A stretch of DNA of 64,000 nucleotides from Diphasiastrum complanatum (taxonomy: Eukaryota > Streptophyta > Lycopodiopsida > Lycopodiales > Lycopodiaceae). The stretch is from contig CM055109.1 in NCBI GenBank assembly GCA_029204225.1, positions 30,937,360 to 31,001,359 of the forward strand. The letters are read 5' to 3'. Made by a program: the position numbers and the translations under genes. The notes beneath the pieces were generated by a model that did not search any database, was not told the DNA's origin, and was given only the letters and a program-made list of their open reading frames with translations. Of this stretch, positions 1 through 11,250 are shown one piece after another. Each line of letters begins with the position of its first letter. The stretch's first letter is position 1.

Positions 1-860
1 AGAGGATGAATTCCTCTCAATTTTTGCTCAAAAATTATCAGAATTTTCTGACATTGTTGATTACTCATATGATGACCTTGAAAGTGAGATAGATTATGAT
101 GAAGATGACGATTGGAAATCTGGCAATGAGGCCTTGGAGGCCATGATTGAATAATCTAAAGCCTATTAAAAAACTTTGCCTATAATGGAGGAATTTTTGG
201 AATTTCAAAAAAGATATCCCCCTAGATCTAGATATAACCCCTCAGGAAATGTAGAGGCCATTGGAGGACATGACATCAACAGAACAAACGTCGTTGATTA
301 CGATGATTATGATATGGCAAGTAGATATTATATTGGTATTGATATTGTTCAGCTTTCTTATTTCTTATTGGTATTGATATTGTTCAATTTTCTTATTGAG
401 TTTGCAGTGTTATGTATCATTCTAAATTTATTTTCTTTTCTCGTTTACAGTATGCTATGAGGCATTTGAGGTGTATCAGCTGGGAGAAAAGATGTTTCTC
501 TATCTAATTATTTGAAAAACTTTCAAAATAATGAGATTTGTATATATCATTCTTCTTATAATCCATATGTAGCCACTGTCATTATGACCATCAAATCATT
601 ATCAGTTTGTTTAGGAGGCCATAAGTACGCAAGAAGAACATATAAAATATTTTTTGTACAAGAGGGATTTGGCTATTAAGATATTGGGTTATACTCCCAA
701 TGAGACAACGAAAAGATCATCTACATTGGCCCTTTATTCGGGTTACATTGATATGAGCAAGAGGAAAAATTTAGAATTTTTGGATCCATATGAAAGGAGA
801 TTATTCCTTCATGACAATACCATCCGTCTGAATCTTGAAGAGGATGATGATGATAATTAA
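1..860 (+). pseudogene. B block copy 1, distal part: acidic ORF end plus 'LKILGY' domain
   Basis: Not recognised. The window opens inside an acidic reading frame whose fuller copy is at 52056-52484. It is followed by a frame starting at 176 (PTMEEFLEF-type N-terminus, Arg/Pro/Tyr-rich). A 134-nt intron-like segment at 317-450 interrupts it, with a GC donor (GCAAGTAG) and a TTTACAG acceptor; the 52.7-kb copy has a canonical GTAAGT donor there. Downstream, 500-860 carries a conserved domain with IMTIKSL, LGGHKY, LAIKILGY and DPYERR motifs, ending in a Glu/Asp tail and TAA at 858-860. A frameshift near 650 separates the two halves of this domain. The same domain occurs antisense at 9591-9990. 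I see no match to gag, pol or any host family I know. The 52369-53232 copy is collinear. Confidence 0.5.
317..450 (+). other. Probable spliceosomal intron (GC-AG in this copy)
   Basis: The sequence runs from GCAAGTAG to a pyrimidine-rich TTTACAG. The paralogous segment 52686-52818 has GTAAGT at the donor, so the GC here is probably a T-to-C change. The interior contains an internal near-repeat (TTCTTATTGGTATTGATATT type). The exact frame across the junction is not resolved, because the best-looking downstream frame is not in phase with the upstream one. Confidence 0.4.
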
Positions 861-889
861 ATACTTTTTTGTAATAGATTTTTGATATA

Positions 890-3815
890 TTACAAAGATC
901 TCTCTTTTGTAATGAATTTGAATGCCTTTCGAAATATCGTAATACTTGGCGAGTTTTTAGCTTGATATCTAAATTGTGCTCTTCTGTAAAACCACTGAAA
1001 AAGTTGAACTAAATATTTATTTCTTGAATTGTGTCCTCCATGATTTGTTGCTCTATGAAATGCTCCCCTTGCTTGCCAATGAGATTTTTCCATGTCTTGT
1101 GATGACCAGATACTTAAGCTCCCATATTCCTTTGCAAAATAAGTTGCATGATGAAGAAGGATGTCCTGCAAACAATAGTTTTGATTAGTTACATCAGTAG
1201 AAAAAAATATAAGCCTGAATGAGAAAATTACTAGATAATGATATAGATTAGGACCATGTAATGAGTAACGTTGTGTTTTTCCCAACAATCATGTACATAT
1301 TTTACAAATGTGGTGCAATGATTTTGCAGATCCTCATATCTTCTGATGATAGGTTTTTTTTCCTAATAACACTTATGAGTTTGTCTAAATTGGTCCACAC
1401 TTGTCCCTTTTCTACTCAATTACTTCCTTCCAGTGTTCGTGTGGCTTGAACAATTTCTTTCGATATTTCGTATCTGACACTTGATTCTTTGCATGTGTGA
1501 TTGGATTCTTCTTGCTTTAGCACCTCCAATTGATGGCTTATTAGGAATGTTTCCTTTTTTTCCCGGAGAGTGTTTTCAATCGTGACATTTCCTTTATGTA
1601 GTCCTGCATTTGACAAAACTATTTCCAACCTCCTAATTGTTGCTTTAGCCATTGGCTCTGGTTTCTGATTCCATGCTAGTAGAATATGCAGGTAAATTAG
1701 TTTTTCAATAATACGAACCTCAGCATGCAATGTGCATATGTGAACATATTTTAATGGAATTGGCAGAGCACTTTTCATATTTGCATCTTCAGCTGCTCGT
1801 GTTGAGCCAGTGTTTGTTGATCGTCCCAAATTCATATTGTAGCAATCCTTCATGCAATAAAGACATGGATGCTTTGATGTTGCCCTATGCGAGACATTAT
1901 ACATACATTTTAATGTTTTCAAATCCCCTGCAAGCCGCCATTGAATTTAAAAACCTCCATGGTTTTCGATTGTAGATTTCTCACCCTCCAAATGTCTCTT
2001 TATAATCTTGCCATAATTTGTTCTTGAAATTATCCATGATAGTATTTTATGGTTCTCTTTCAAGACCTGTAGAGAAACAAGTAATGCATGACATGTCAAT
2101 AAAAACTGGCAAGGTATGAATCGTTTATATAGATATTCTAAATGAAAATTGAAATGTATACCTGGAATGCCGCCAACCACCATATGTAATTTTCCGATTG
2201 AACAGTAAATGTTCAATCATCTATATCTGAAATTTTGTTCATCAAAGTGACACTCACACGTTCCAACTTCTAACCCTTGATTATTTCAGATTCATCAAAT
2301 TTTATTACAATAATGATCTTTCCATTTACTTGATGTTCGTCTAGTTTATAGAATCGAATAATGTATTTTAGAACATTTTCAATATCAAGGAAAATATAAT
2401 TGCAATCGTTGTAATTGAGCTCACCATATTCTGATTTGTATAATTCAGTTATATGAAGTGGTTGGCCAACTACTTTGAACATTCTGTCATTATAAAAATT
2501 TCTAGCTAATTTTACCCGATATGGACGTGGAAGATTAATTATCTTCACCATCACTTGGGAGAAAGCTTCTTTAACTATTCTAAAAAAAGTAGAATAAGCA
2601 TTTCTGCTAATTCCAGATACATCACATGCACCTTGTATCACATTCGCATCCAAATATAATTGAACCTTAATCAAAATAATCTCTACAATTTCATTTTCAT
2701 TTTTTCAAACCGAGCATTTTTTATCATTTCCTTTGCTGACTTTCTTGGTAAAACATGACTTAAAGATGATCCAATGCATGAACGATCTATTAGATAGTTC
2801 TTTGCCACCAAACATGATCTGCAACAAACATATGAAACTCAAATTATGTTTAATAAATAAATAATTCATGTTATCAAGTGCAAATCAAACAATGACATAT
2901 ACAAATCAAATAAACAGTTTAGATGACAACATACTTGAATGCTCGGATTCTTTTTTTCTGATTGCCGCTATGTGTAGATAGGTCATCAATATTCTTCATC
3001 GGTACTCTCTTTCTTTTCATCTTCATCATTGCCTTACTGATAACTTTTAGATCAACGGCAGATTTTAAACTCTCAGATTGCAACTTTTCCATGGATTCTA
3101 ACATTTCTTGGTTTGATCCTCGAAGAGTACATAGCATTCTCGAGTGCATTGTTTTCAGTACTAGTGTGTTGCACATAATGAAGCAATTGTTGATTTGTGT
3201 TGATTAGCAAACTGTAATTGTTGATTCAGACAAGAAATGCTATGCATTCCAATATCATGCAACCTTTGACAATATCCAAGTAATCCGCTATTTCCTTCAC
3301 ATACATATCTGAGAAGATGAGTTATGGACTTAAAATCTGGACACAAATTGGTAGCTGGATGATTAGGATAAATTGATCCATCCACTCACAAATCTATATT
3401 CATATGATTATTCATTCTCAATTCTCTAATTATTACTGCAACATTCTCTACAACTTTCACATTTTTCTTAATAATTGGAGTGCATTCCATTGGAAGAGCA
3501 ACATGCAAATGGAACATTGCCATTGTTAAAGCTACAATCATGTAAATGAATCTACCTACAATAAATCAATATGAATAGATCTAGCATTCATTATTTTTGT
3601 AATGTTTATATCGCATTGAAAAATCATCCCACCTTATATTTCACTATAAGCATACAATGATTTCAAAAGTTTTGCCTCTCCCGCTTCAGTTTTTGCATTC
3701 AGCACACCAAGATTTTCAGTCTTAAAGCTCTAGTCCCGAATTTTGGAACGAGCATATAAAGAAGTTATTACATCTCATGCTAAACTAACTATTGTCTGAA
3801 GTTAACCATACTAGT
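890..3815 (-). pseudogene. Multi-exon transposase-like gene, broken but contiguous
   Basis: Reading on the minus strand from about 3700 to 890, consecutive frames look like one protein. 3385-3161 has a Cys/His-containing N-terminal part. 3176-2919 is a Lys-rich stretch ending RKRVPMKNIDD. 2840-2700 carries SCLVAKNYLIDRS after a TTGCAG acceptor. 2674-2270 has VSGISRNAYSTFFRIVKEAF and LPRPYRVKLARNF. 1922-1416 has a CLYCMKDC zinc-knuckle-like motif and CTLHAEVRIIEKL. 1160-890 has a C-terminal segment with DMEKSHWQARGAFHRATNHGG, preceded by a TTGTTTGCAG acceptor at about 1168. The Cys pair, conserved His and exon count suggest a DDE-type transposase or transposon-encoded protein, but I could not assign a superfamily. 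Frameshifts near 3170 and 2680 break it. The halves recur separately at 46428-48290 and 53259-54152. Confidence 0.45.
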
Positions 3816-4330
3816 TAATCTGATATACATTTTATGTAAGCTCTAAATGTGATGATGCAATTGGCGTACAATTTATTTGGTTTATTGTATATGGTTGTGT
3901 TTGGGACGTGACCCGTCAGGATATATTGATTGGGCACTGAACCCGTAGCCGGGTAGCCACACGTAGGAAGAAATTAGCCTGTACAGTGATTTTGACTTCA
4001 TTATGCTATACTCAGGGGCATGTCCTGGGTTTGTCAGTATATGTGGCCGTATTGGGCCTAACTCTAGTTTGGCAGGTGGTAGGCCAGTTTAGTGACACCT
4101 GTTGAGCCCATGCAGTTTGGGGCTTTGCTATATGTATAGTGTTTCTTCATAATAGACTTAATTTTTGTTGTGCCATGTTTGAGAGCTTGTGAGGAGTGGC
4201 TATGGTGATTGTGTGATGTGATTTGCATATTGCACTAGATCCTAACAAAATTTCAACTATTTCTAGATTATTTGATGGTGTATTTTATGTACTGAAATTA
4301 ACAAATAATTTATTATCTATTATCAAGATC
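3816..4330. other. Unassigned segment, slightly GC-richer
   Basis: No reading frame of note. This stretch has no counterpart in the otherwise mirrored right arm, where 46080-46428 differs. It may be the remnant of a separate insertion. I see no terminal repeats. Confidence 0.25.
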
Positions 4331-5835
4331 ACAAATCAAGGCTAGAGAGCTTTGTTTAATTCTAGACACATGTACCATCATGGATAACAAAATCTATAGA
4401 AATTTTCCTTAGAAACAGAGAACGAAATTTGTAATCTTGAGTCATGAATATGCTCTCAAGTAAAACCAAAATATCAGTTGATAATTAGTATCTTTTCACA
4501 TAACCATCATTTTGCCTTTCGTATCATTAAATCATATGAATAGCACTGCTTCTCTCTCTTGGAGAATGATAATCATATATACTATATTAATAAATAAGTC
4601 ATAGATGACGTTATCCCCAACAATGTGCATGATCTCTCTATAGTCAATTTTCTTGAAGCTAAGATTTTATCATATTTAAAAAATATTCATGAACATTACA
4701 TCAATTTTTGGCCTATGATGGCATTGCATTTGATGAACTGCTCAAAATAGAATGTCATATTCACAAAGGCAAGACTAGCCCCATGTCATGATATCTCATC
4801 ACCCAAGCCTCCACTTGGCAAGAGACAAATGCAGACCAAGTCACAAGTGAAAGGTAGACATTCAAGAACATGTGTGACAATAGATCAATTTAAGCAACAA
4901 ATACTAAAGAGCTCAACCATGAAGCAAGAATCTCCAAGTACATCCAAGCCATTTGCTATGATTGATCATTGTCTGATGTGCATTACATGATACAAAATCT
5001 CAAGATCTAGTATAAGGACACTACTTGTAGTGCTAACTTATTTTTGAATCGGATCATCTTCAACAAGAGATTCCCGGCATAGATAAATTGTTATTGATAT
5101 TGCATGAATTGTAGGATCATCATTTGATATATGAATACATCATACATGGTTAAAAGTTTTATAATTTTCTAACTTTCATGTTCAAACCTATATTAAATAT
5201 ATGATAATTATGCTTGTAAACATCCAATCGTATGGAAAATCAGTTTCATTAATTTGGTTTGATTTTCTTTTTTGCTTATTAACATAAGATACTTTTGATG
5301 GTAAGTTATATGTTTTAGTTCTAACCCATAAATAGAATTTAGGACTTAAGAAAATTATGGAGTGTGAATGCCTAGAAGTTCACATGTTTTGACAAATGGG
5401 AACATGTTTAAAACTAGGGTCTATAACTAATCACATCAATTACAAAATATGTATCACTGTATCGCATACAAATTTCTACATAAACATTTCAGAAAGAGCA
5501 TATAATACACTAAAACTTCAATGCATTGGCTATTGAAGGTCTTCTTGAGATCGACGCAAACGACAAACGGTAATATTATTGTTGGAAAGTTGTCCTTTTA
5601 ATGATTTCTACCTCGTCTAACCACTAACCAACGTCATTGCTAAATGGGACATGTATACCACGTCGTTCGTAATTACTACTTAGTACTAGCACCCGTCGGC
5701 TCAACTTTTCTTTTAATGCTATCTTTAATGACCATAATAATGCTATCACTTCGACCCCCTCACATCATACATCCGAATTGGCTCGCAACACCGCAAATCG
5801 CAAAACACTGCACAATTGCAACAAACTTGCTAATG
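4255..5835 (+). repeat. Dispersed repeat, mirrored at 44630-46080
   Basis: The reverse complement of 4340-5835 is found in order at 44630-46080, and 5500-5830 also at 43600-43920. The part 4255-4450 recurs inverted at 41870-42050 and in part at 45975-46075. A 4480-4680 piece recurs inverted at 28440-28600. Recognisable pieces are the GCAACACCGCAAATCGCAAAAC region (5785-5810) and the block around 5330-5420. No coding content is supported; the 5644-5862 frame is not conserved in the copies. Confidence 0.6.
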
Positions 5836-5857
5836 CGCAACAATATAGAAATGACAA

Positions 5858-8800
5858 TCTAAATACTCACTCTCTAGAACACCCTACATAAATGATCTGT
5901 TATGTAAACCAATCTCCAATTTTACAAGCATTTTTATTTGGCTTCACATTAGGCTAAAAGGATTTGTGATCAACTTTAGTTCTCCAAACCCCATACTTAA
6001 ATGATACTTATCACCTCTTTTTGACATGCCTTTAGTGGAATTCCTATTTTTAATAAGGATGTGAGGTTCATCTATGGGTATTCAAGTCTATGTAACAAAA
6101 GAACTTCCATGGAAATTTTTCAATGATCTCCAAGGTGCATGGCCATATCATTGGTCTATGTTCTGGTAAGTATTTGTAGGTTAGATTAATTTCAAATTTT
6201 TGACTTAGTTTATTGTATTATGTTTTTGTTAAGCTTTAACTAATGAAATTATTGACTTTTTAATTTAGATTTGTGAATTTGATTGTACTCCAATCTCACA
6301 ATTAGATTTAGCCATTGGTGGAGGATGTATCCAAATTGTTTTTTATATTGGATGAAGAATTGATCGAGTTTACAATGATGTGTCTTGAAGTCTACATGCT
6401 TGATGGTTGGCAAAGATTATCTGAAATTGTGAATACTAAAAAGTGAATAGCTTTAATATTAATCATGATTATTGTGAATGCTAATCGTTATTATAATAAG
6501 TATTGATCATGATTACTTGTGAATATTGATCGTGTTTACTAAAATATTATGAGTACTTATCATTATTATTGTGAATATAAGAGTTGTGAATATTTGAGGA
6601 TCATTGCCAACTTGAACTTCCTTTTTCAATTTTGTTTCTTTTTGACCAAAATTCCAAAATGGCGAACATATTTTGTGGCCAAATATTAAACCCTTTGTAA
6701 GAAACTATCGTCAAACGAAGATTACCAATTATTTGCAATCTTAACTCTACAATTGTAAAAACTGTTAACCATGTTTGTGGTAGTGGATGTGATAGTGTAA
6801 GCTCTTGCAACTTAAAACCTTAAAAAAAACAAACGAATCTCACCATAACTGAACTTACCAATAACCACCTCTTTAGCAAAAAAGCTTCTAAATGCTTTTG
6901 TTTATATCTCAAAGATAAAATTGTAATAAAAAAGATCTCCTTTATCAATCCAACAATTTCACCATTATGGAAAGGCCTTTGTGATATGATACCATGAAGT
7001 TTTTGTTCTATTTGGAGAAGACAAATGAATTCCAACACCTAAATAGGAATCTCATGTTCTTAGAATCTCGTTAACCTAATCATTTGTTTGATTATCTAGA
7101 TGAGTACTCGTTTACTCCAGGCATAAATCCAATCTTGGTAGTGATAAGACCTGCCAACAAACAAGTACAGCTAAGATATTACAACCTATGATATAGGCCT
7201 TGTGTCTAATTATATGCCAGGTTGAAATATGCACATAGCTAGATAAAAAGTTAGAACAACATTGCCGATGAAATAGTTAAGAAAAGAATTGTCAATATGC
7301 AGAGAATATACCAACAAGCAGGCAGTAGTGTTTACTCTATACGCTAATAGTGATGTTAACCTTGTCTGAACTGCGCTTTCTGGTTCCTATAATGCTTACC
7401 TCAGAATCCTAACATTGAATATTGAATGGTACACTATCTACCTAAGGCACGCTGAGGAAAAAAAGAACAACAGTTGTATAGTTTAATTGCACAAAAATAA
7501 TATCACAAAGCTGAAGATTGTTGAATTCACACGTGTGGACTGTCCACTGCATGTATTTGTCATCTCCTAAGGTGTGTAGATGCACCAAGATCAAGACTAG
7601 ATTGAGATTCAAAATCTATCTTTGAATCTATGGCATAAACACACTACTACATGCATTCAATCACTTCTAACTCTCACTCACACGTGTTGGAAGTATTCAA
7701 AAAATAATCTAAGGAAAAACAAGCTGCTCTCCTTGGGTAGAGAGAGAAAAAGCATCATGAGCTCTCGGGTAGAGAGAGAAAGCTAGAAATTCAATGACAC
7801 TCAAAATCCACTCAATCTCAAAATCAATTAGATCCAAAATGAGGAGTACAATGATACTAGTAGATTCATGAGCTACCACTATGCTTAACTATGATCGGAT
7901 CCCACTTTGCCACCTCTTAATCCTATTGGACCATTGATCCATGCACCTCTAAATTCTATTGGACTATATTCAAGCACACCTCAAATTCCTATTGGACCAC
8001 ACATGGTTCCACCTCTAAAACCTATTGGACATCTTAAACTTCATCAAACAAAAGCATTACACTTGTCTACACTCTAATTGGAACAAGTTTGGCCTCCTAC
8101 TCTATTTTGGCTCAATAGTGGCATTACAAGTGGAAATGGATAATTTGCCATCTATGCCAAATTTGACCCTATCAACATCCTACACCTAAATGCTTGACTA
8201 TGAAATTCTATGAGACCCCTATATCAAACATTTTGATTTACTTTATAGTTCTCCACACGTGGGAACATCCTCCACACATGTGAGATTCAGTTACAAACTT
8301 CTATCATAAAAAATACCAAGCTAGATTTTTGCCAATTTCTCACAAAGATCACCTTTGCATCGTCAACAATCGACTTGTGTATCACATCCAAGGCACAAAA
8401 CTTCCCCCCCCCTATCATTTTCGTATAGTAACCAGATTCCAGTTGGTTTAGATTCGGATTTCCTTCATGCTGTGAAAGGTGGCAAGAAAACGATAAGTTT
8501 TGAGGTCATATACGCAAATAGATGCTCATAACAATGTAGGCATTCTCCAACATCCATTAACATTGCTGGTACTGCCAAGGTTTTATGGATTCTAATTTTA
8601 TTATAACTTAGATTGCAAAAGACGTCAATCTATAAACATATAGAAATTAAGAGCATGACAAGATAGTAGCACACTTCAGACAGACCATGTCTATTCTTGT
8701 ATTAGGTTTCTCTGGCTAAAAATCCTTTACTTGATGCAAGTTGTAGCAAAGATTTGCTATTTGTTTTATGCTAATTCCATGTCTAGTGTAATTCGAATCG

Positions 8801-8880
8801 AAAAGCAAAGACATACCATTAGCCTACAGATTACACGTGTGACAATCACAAGACATACTTACCTAATTAAGACTCTTGCA
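5858..8880 (+). repeat. Family C LTR-like repeat, left-arm copy (about 2.2 kb plus insertion)
   Basis: Reverse complement of 37433-39798 plus 31010-31113, with a matching partial copy at 23085-24640. In the three minus-strand copies this repeat lies directly downstream of copia RNase H remnants and a polypurine tract, so it is most likely the long LTR of that copia lineage; here it stands without coding sequence. Its first ~70 bp are missing. It is interrupted by the solo LTR at 7519-8344. Its last part (8570-8880) also starts the block at 48297. Confidence 0.55.
7514..8349 (-). mobile_element. Solo LTR (7519-8344) with 5-bp target duplication
   Basis: The 826-bp LTR begins TGTTGAATTCACACG and ends TTTCTCACA (plus-strand view), so it has TG...CA ends. 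It is flanked by AAGAT at 7514-7518 and 8345-8349. The inverted counterpart at about 37873-37877 has a single ATCTT and no insert: an empty site. By the order of its CACACGTG-type motifs it reads on the minus strand and is a diverged relative of the LTRs of the 31114 element: CACATGTGTGGAGGATGTTC here resembles CACACGTGTGGAGCATGTTC there. No internal region is present, as expected after LTR-LTR recombination. Confidence 0.8.
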
Positions 8881-8897
8881 CAAGAAAAATATGACAT

Positions 8898-9290
8898 GTT
8901 TCTAGATAGAAAAAAAAGAGATCTTTTCCAGTTGCATATGAATGCAACGAGGAAAGTGAAAACTAGGAAAAGTGCAACACTTTCCTAGTTTGACATTCTA
9001 GGAAAAGCAACATTTTAGATTTCTAGACAGGAAATATTTTTCCTATATAAAAAACACAAACCACAAAATCACACTTTCCTATATAGAAAACTTATGACAT
9101 ATTTCTAGATAGGAAAAAAACAGATCTTTCCTAGTGAAATCTAGAAAAAGTGGAACAGTTTCCTACTTTGACAATCTTGGAAAAGCAATGTCTAGATTCC
9201 TAGACAAGAACTTCTTTTTTCTACATAAGAAACAAGAAACCAAAAAATCAAACTTTCCTATATAGAAAATCAGACTTGTCCTATATAAAA
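8898..9290 (+). repeat. Imperfect ~200-bp tandem repeat rich in TTTCCTA/TAGGAAA
   Basis: Two degenerate units, about 8898-9105 and 9106-9290. Each opens with ATRTTTCTAGATAGRAAAAAA and carries CTAGGAAAAG, CTAGAC-AGGAA and AAACTTTCCTATATAGAAAA blocks. The same array is in the 48.6-49.0 kb copy. Inverted TTTCCTAG/CTAGGAAA pairs could form many short hairpins. No coding potential is supported. Confidence 0.6.
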
Positions 9291-9590
9291 AACTTAATAG
9301 GAAATATTTAACCATAAAATCAAACTTTCCTATAAAAAAAACTTAATAGAAAATATTTATCTATGTATAAAAAATATCAAAGATACAAAACAAATGTATA
9401 TAATTAGAGAACCAAGATTCAACCTCTATTGAATGCTAAAATCCAACTTGTACCTAAAAATAGCTACATTTTAAACTGAAACCAACAGAAAGCATTCAAT
9501 ATAAATACATTGTATTGCAAAAATTATGCCCAATTAAATTAGAAATCTCTAAACAAAAGCCCTTTGTTAATGTCAACTCTCTATCGCACA

Positions 9591-9990
9591 CTATCTCTGA
9601 TCAATGTTAAATTCGTCTTGCAAAAACATGTCTTTGCGACAAAAATTCCTTCTCTCGTAAGAATCCAAGAGCTCGTAGTTTTCATGCTTACTCAGATCAA
9701 CGTAGGCTGCATACAATGCAAAATGAGATGATCTGAACATGGAATTTATTGGAGCATATCCTAAAATCTTAAGTGCAATATTTTTCTTAGCAAAAATTAC
9801 TTTATGCACCCTATTAAAATTATGTCCTCCAAGAAAATGAGAAAGTGCCTTAATTGTCATAATCATTGTATTACCATGTTGATGAAATTTTGAATGGGCA
9901 ACACTTATCTCATTATTCTTGAAGAACTTCAGATGATGGCCCAGTGCGAAATCTTAGAACAACAAAATTCAACAAAAATTGTAACTCGTT
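9591..9990 (-). pseudogene. Antisense 'LKILGY' domain paralogue
   Basis: The open frame 9866-9591 reads MTIKALSHFLGGHNF, then ALKILGYAP, ALYAAYVDLSK and LDSYERR. The upstream frame to about 9990 adds a FFKNNEISVAHSKFHQHG-like stretch, so the domain covers about 130 codons. It aligns along its length with the plus-strand product at 500-860. It is therefore a paralogue placed in opposite orientation inside the same block. In the 49.3-49.7 kb copy a small deletion shifts the frame. Function unknown. Confidence 0.5.
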
Positions 9991-11250
9991 AATATTTACT
10001 AGGACTTTCAAGATTTTCCTTATTGGAGAATCCCTTATATGATTAGCCATATGAATGACTAATTGGATCTTATGTAAGGGTATGTTTTTTAAGTTACTAT
10101 ATATGCCTTCAAAGATGATATTTATGCCTGCTCCGCCATCAATCTAGATGCCCCTAATATCAATACCCTGAATGCCAATCTCCAATCTTGGAACAATGTC
10201 CTTTTTTGTAGATTGCACAATGGCATTAAGTGATGCTAAAGGTGGCCCATTTAGTTGTTAATTCTAGGCAACTTAGCACGTATGGACTCTACCAACAAGG
10301 ACAATGCAATATGAATTAAGTTTTAATTAACTCACCATTACCTGAAATTTATAATTGCTCACAAAATTTGCAATTTGGTCAGCTACAATATTGACCAATT
10401 CTTGATGGGAGTTAGGTCCATGAGACTATTGCAATTGATTCAGCACCTCCTACATAACCCTGGCCATCTAACCCACATCCATATTAGATTATTGTACTTG
10501 GCCCCACATTTTCTACAAATATTGCCTCACTGCCTTCCCTTTGTCCTTGTGATAGGTAACAACTTGAACATCTAACATTGATGGTTCCTCAACCATCACA
10601 ACAAGTACTGGTGCTTGATGTTCTGGACCACGCACCCTTGCTTGATTCAGTTGTTGATTTGGCATCAAATGTGGATCATTAAAACGATTATTGATTTGAG
10701 GTGGTGGTAATCCACGCTCTAAATTTTCAATGCACTGGCAGTGGCACATCACACAATTGAAATATCGATGTCCCATTTGACTACGTAAATTGCACACTGT
10801 CTTCCAGTAGATCCTGACGATAACGTATTTGCCACTGGAATGGTCATTGTGGCTTTTGGCCTTGCATCATTGCGGTCCTTGCTGACAAGGTGCTAGCTGC
10901 TGTTGCATCTGTGGCTGTGGTGGTTGTTGTTGATGCGTCTACACTGCAAATGCCCCCGTGGTTCTCACAGCCTGTAATCTTCCACAATCATTTGTCCAAT
11001 GATTGTACATATTCAAATCGTGCAATACCATGAGCCACTAGGACATTCATTAATGTACTGTCCCTCTTGATTGCAGCGTACATTTCCTGGTCTAAATTTG
11101 GTGGTAACTACGTCATGATTTTGAACAACCGTGTGTTTCTTATCCTTCCCTTATTCTTATGTTTTTTGGATTTCTTTCCCTCATTAGAAGAAGAAGAGCT
11201 CTTTGGAACTAGAAGACACTAAATCTGTCACGGGCAGTCCAAATACAGCA
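9950..11250 (-). pseudogene. Ty3/gypsy-type gag-protease remnant
   Basis: On the minus strand, 11250-10800 carries degenerate zinc-knuckle-like stretches (CNQEGQYINEC and others). 10797-10513 is an open frame starting MCNLRSQMGHRYFNC with a Pro/Gln-rich tail. 10260-9960 then encodes a protease-like segment with an IDGGAGINII motif, followed by a strand reading ILKVLVNINELQFLLNFVV. An (I/L)DGGAG box followed by such a beta-strand pair is typical of retropepsins in plant gypsy elements. Stops and frameshifts are frequent and no RT follows, because the reading runs into the LKILGY remnant. Copies lie at 12300-13290 and 49700-50970. Confidence 0.5.

Noticed and set aside
5644-5862. 72-codon plus-strand frame
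   Set aside because: Stops and indels occur in the two inverted copies at 43600 and 44630; no conservation of the frame.
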